From: JAOABP01 sp964590395 | GTDB taxonomy: Bacteria > Hydrothermota > Tepidihabitantia > Tepidihabitantales > Tepidihabitantaceae | Assembly (NCBI GenBank): GCA_964590395.1 | Contig: CAZPVT010000035.1 | Location: 22,026 to 86,025, forward strand | Direction of reading: 5' to 3' | Length of the DNA stretch: 64,000 nucleotides | Shown: positions 62,272-64,000 of the stretch, one piece after another | Position numbering within the stretch: position 1 is the first letter of the stretch | Layout: each line of letters opens with the position of its first letter | Translations under genes and position numbers: made by a program | The notes under the pieces: model-generated | Seen by the model: the letters and a program-made list of their open reading frames with translations, nothing else | The model's database searches: none | What the model was told of the DNA's origin: nothing

Positions 62272-62299
62272 TTGACACCCAATAGTAATCTGATAATAT
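62272..62299 (+). promoter_or_regulatory. Promoter of the beta-barrel gene (leaderless)
   Basis: TTGACA (62272-62277), 16 bp, TAATAT (62294-62299). An ATG overlaps this box; the GTG at 62307 falls where transcription should begin. Confidence 0.55.
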
Positions 62300-62306
62300 G
62301 GGTGCT

Positions 62307-62987
62307 GTGCGCTGGATAATCCCTGTCTTGTGGATTACCTGCCCAACCTACCTGCTCGGTGTAGGTATCTCTTCTGACTTCAGCCTCGGTTATCAGGGTG
62401 AGCGCGGAGTGCTGGCACTGGGACTGGTTACTGCGGGCGTAAATCTCCGGTTGGACAACTCCCCATCCATCGGCACCGCACTCAATTGGGGGTTTGGCCA
62501 GCATCCCGGATTGAACGGTGCTACCCTGTGTGGTAGTTTTTCATTAAAACCGCTGAACTTCGTACTTGGTTATCAGTATCAATACTGGTCTGACTGGCAG
62601 ATAGGAGAAAACCGGGGATATGGCTTACTCCTTTTTTCCCCCACCAACCAGTTGACTCTGGGGCTGGGCATCTGCTGGCGTCGAATGTTTTACCGATCAA
62701 GCACCGCTCCGCGACTCCCTTTCTATCCAGAGTGGAATCTTATCTATCTGTTGCGTTACAATCTTCTTAATAAAACACGATTTCGCCTCTGGGCTGAGTT
62801 GAGTAATTACGAACGACTACAGATCAAAAATCCCCAGCAGTTTCCCTTGGGTGTTAATGGCAGTTACCGGTTGTATCCCCGCTGGCAAATATTCGCCTCC
62901 TGCCGGACTGCACTCAACGGCCTCTCCACAAGTTTAGTCTCATTCACCGCAATCAAAGTGGAGTTGGGCGTAAAATATGGCAACTAA
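62307..62987 (+). CDS. Outer-membrane beta-barrel-like protein
   Basis: A 226-aa protein from the GTG at 62307 (MRWIIPVLWITCPTYLLGVG, a plausible signal peptide); an ATG at 62298 overlaps the -10 box and is less likely. Alternating strands such as GVLALGLVTAGVNLRLDN, LKPLNFVLGYQYQYWSDW, LTLGLGICWRRMFYRS and AIKVELGVKYGN suggest an ~8-12-strand barrel related to PorV/PorP-type proteins of FCB bacteria. The function is unknown; it overlaps the phosphoesterase gene by 11 bp. Confidence 0.65.
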   Translation: MRWIIPVLWITCPTYLLGVGISSDFSLGYQGERGVLALGLVTAGVNLRLDNSPSIGTALNWGFGQHPGLNGATLCGSFSLKPLNFVLGYQYQYWSDWQIGENRGYGLLLFSPTNQLTLGLGICWRRMFYRSSTAPRLPFYPEWNLIYLLRYNLLNKTRFRLWAELSNYERLQIKNPQQFPLGVNGSYRLYPRWQIFASCRTALNGLSTSLVSFTAIKVELGVKYGN

Positions 62988-63810
62988 ATTCCACCGTCGG
63001 AACTCCATCCTGATCCTCCTCCTGATTCTGCTTTTTATCCGCTGCGAAATTGATCTGCGTCAGATCATCCTCTGCCCGGATGTTGAAACCCGTGTTAAAC
63101 AAAGCCAGAAATTAGCACCACCATCAATCCCCGTATTCGGCGACACATTCCAGTTTGCGGTATTTGCTGACCTCCACATCGGCAAACAAAGTGGCGGTTA
63201 CCTCGATCGATTCCAGCGTGCGGTTGAGTCGCTCGGTATCAGTTTCTTCTGTGTTGCCGGTGATCTGACCGAGCACGGAATGGATAGTGAGTACGATTCG
63301 GTTAAGCTCCTGCTCCGTGCTATCGGACCCCACCTGGTTACCCTCGGCAATCACGACCTTTACCGCCCCAACTCCTGGGAGAAATTCAAGGAGTGCTTTG
63401 GTCCCTCCTGCTATTCAGTTGCCCTATCTCCCAGACTACGGCTCATATTCCTTGACACTGGCGAAGGCAGGCTGGGTGAAAACCAGTTTACCTGGCTAAA
63501 CGAAGAGTTGCAGAAATCCGAGAGAATAAAAATCATCATCACCCACTTTCCGATTTACGACGACCAGACACCGACAATTTTTCGTCTCGCCTCAGATGCG
63601 GAACGGGCAAGACTCCTTGGACTTTTAACCCGATACCAGGTTTATGCCTACTGTGCTGGCCATATCCATGGCTACCGTCACCAACTTTTGGGCAAAACCA
63701 ACCACTTTGTCTGCGGCACGATCTCTGGCTCGCTTGATTTTGGGAAACCGGGGTTTCTCCTGTTTAAGATCCAGGGCGATTCCATTGGATATCAATTTAT
63801 CAACTGGTAG
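62977..63810 (+). CDS. Lipoprotein metallophosphoesterase
   Basis: A 277-aa calcineurin-like phosphoesterase. The lipobox LLFIRC puts lipidation at Cys23. Metal-binding motifs occur in order: FADLHIG (Asp65, His67), VAGDLTEHG, TLGNHDLYRP, IITHFPIYD and CAGHIHGYRHQ. It probably hydrolyses a phosphodiester or phosphomonoester at the envelope; substrate unknown. The start overlaps the beta-barrel gene by 11 bp, so co-expression is likely. Confidence 0.9.
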   Translation: MATKFHRRNSILILLLILLFIRCEIDLRQIILCPDVETRVKQSQKLAPPSIPVFGDTFQFAVFADLHIGKQSGGYLDRFQRAVESLGISFFCVAGDLTEHGMDSEYDSVKLLLRAIGPHLVTLGNHDLYRPNSWEKFKECFGPSCYSVALSPRLRLIFLDTGEGRLGENQFTWLNEELQKSERIKIIITHFPIYDDQTPTIFRLASDAERARLLGLLTRYQVYAYCAGHIHGYRHQLLGKTNHFVCGTISGSLDFGKPGFLLFKIQGDSIGYQFINW

Positions 63811-64000
63811 CACCGGGCCCCTCCTTTTTCCCTATTCTTTTTATTACAGCCGTAGCAAAACAGGCTTCGCTCCTCGCAATGATACCCTCCCTGCTCCCGG
63901 CACCTGCCCGCAGAACCCCAAACACCACAACCAGACTCCTCTACAGACCTCTACCCACAACCAACCACCTAAACCTGACCCCAATCAACCCTAAAACCAC
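63811..64000. other. Terminal non-coding stretch
   Basis: 190 bp at the window edge. A fragment of the dispersed repeat (GGCTTCGCTCCTCGCAATGA, 63861-63880) is present. The remainder is C- and A-rich on this strand, with no supported gene. Confidence 0.5.

Noticed and set aside
1..64000. tRNA or rRNA genes, prophage or integrative element ends
   Set aside because: No cloverleaf-like or rRNA sequence, integrase, phage structural gene or duplicated att-like site was recognised in the non-coding gaps.

Overview
Overall character. This is a gene-dense stretch of bacterial chromosome. Several features suggest an uncultivated FCB-affiliated lineage, most like candidate division WOR-3/Stahlbacteria. 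Seven secreted proteins end in a Por/type IX-like C-terminal sorting module (a short strand, then PGVYF, then a basic tail). There are many LVIVD, Kelch and YVTN beta-propellers, outer-membrane beta-barrel proteins, and frequent TTG starts, including those of ribosomal proteins S16 and L28. The taxonomic guess is an inference from gene style; no rRNA gene is present.

Layout. 1-6.9 kb (minus strand): ThiD2-like protein, recA, recX, then a NurA-like nuclease with a solitary HAS-barrel protein, then the 5' part of alaS. nurA and the HAS gene sit inside the usually conserved recA-recX-alaS order. A 57-aa desulforedoxin-like protein and a secreted Kelch protein lie beside this block. 7-17.9 kb: a hypothetical gene, a short carbonic-anhydrase-like protein, clpB, a three-gene run of secreted propellers (one with twelve 42-aa LVIVD units) and an HD hydrolase-glyQ pair. 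18-23.7 kb (plus): rpsP-khpA-trmD-rplS-rnhB-yraN-comM and a UDP-sugar dehydrogenase; rimM is absent from its usual place. 23.7-27 kb (minus): a frameshifted glutamine synthetase gene, ridA, a TPR lipoprotein/secreted protein and a hydrogenase maturation protease. 27.3-33.7 kb: a secreted NUC1 nuclease, an outer-membrane protein, rpmB, a Gmd/Rmd pair and two glycosyltransferases.

The most interesting region is 33.7-44.6 kb. On the minus strand an overlapping operon encodes an unknown ~300-aa protein, two different BrxD-like (DUF2791) P-loop ATPases and an Lhr-like SF2 helicase (BrxHI-like). This is the ATPase/helicase part of type 2 BREX without any PglW/X/Y/Z gene. Divergent to it, from a very good promoter, are an unrecognised 1250-aa protein, an ECF-type sigma factor and a 116-aa protein. 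This is the best candidate here for an undescribed (possibly defence) system, although whether the two arms act together is unknown.

44.6-64 kb is mainly housekeeping and surface genes: a sugar isomerase/epimerase pair, acyl-CoA synthetase, ybbR-tsaD, a DedA/VTT membrane protein, accC, a short LVIVD paralogue, a serpin, a tryptophanase-nitrilase pair, a large YVTN propeller, a beta-barrel protein and a metallophosphoesterase lipoprotein.

Across the window, promoters follow TTGAC(A/T)-N16/17-TATNNT. For many single genes the -10 box lies only 6-10 nt before a start codon that has no Shine-Dalgarno sequence, which predicts leaderless transcripts. Genes with longer leaders have a clear GGAGG. 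About 100-bp palindromic elements bounded by TGTCATTGCGAG/CTCGCAATGACA recur in the intergenic gaps.
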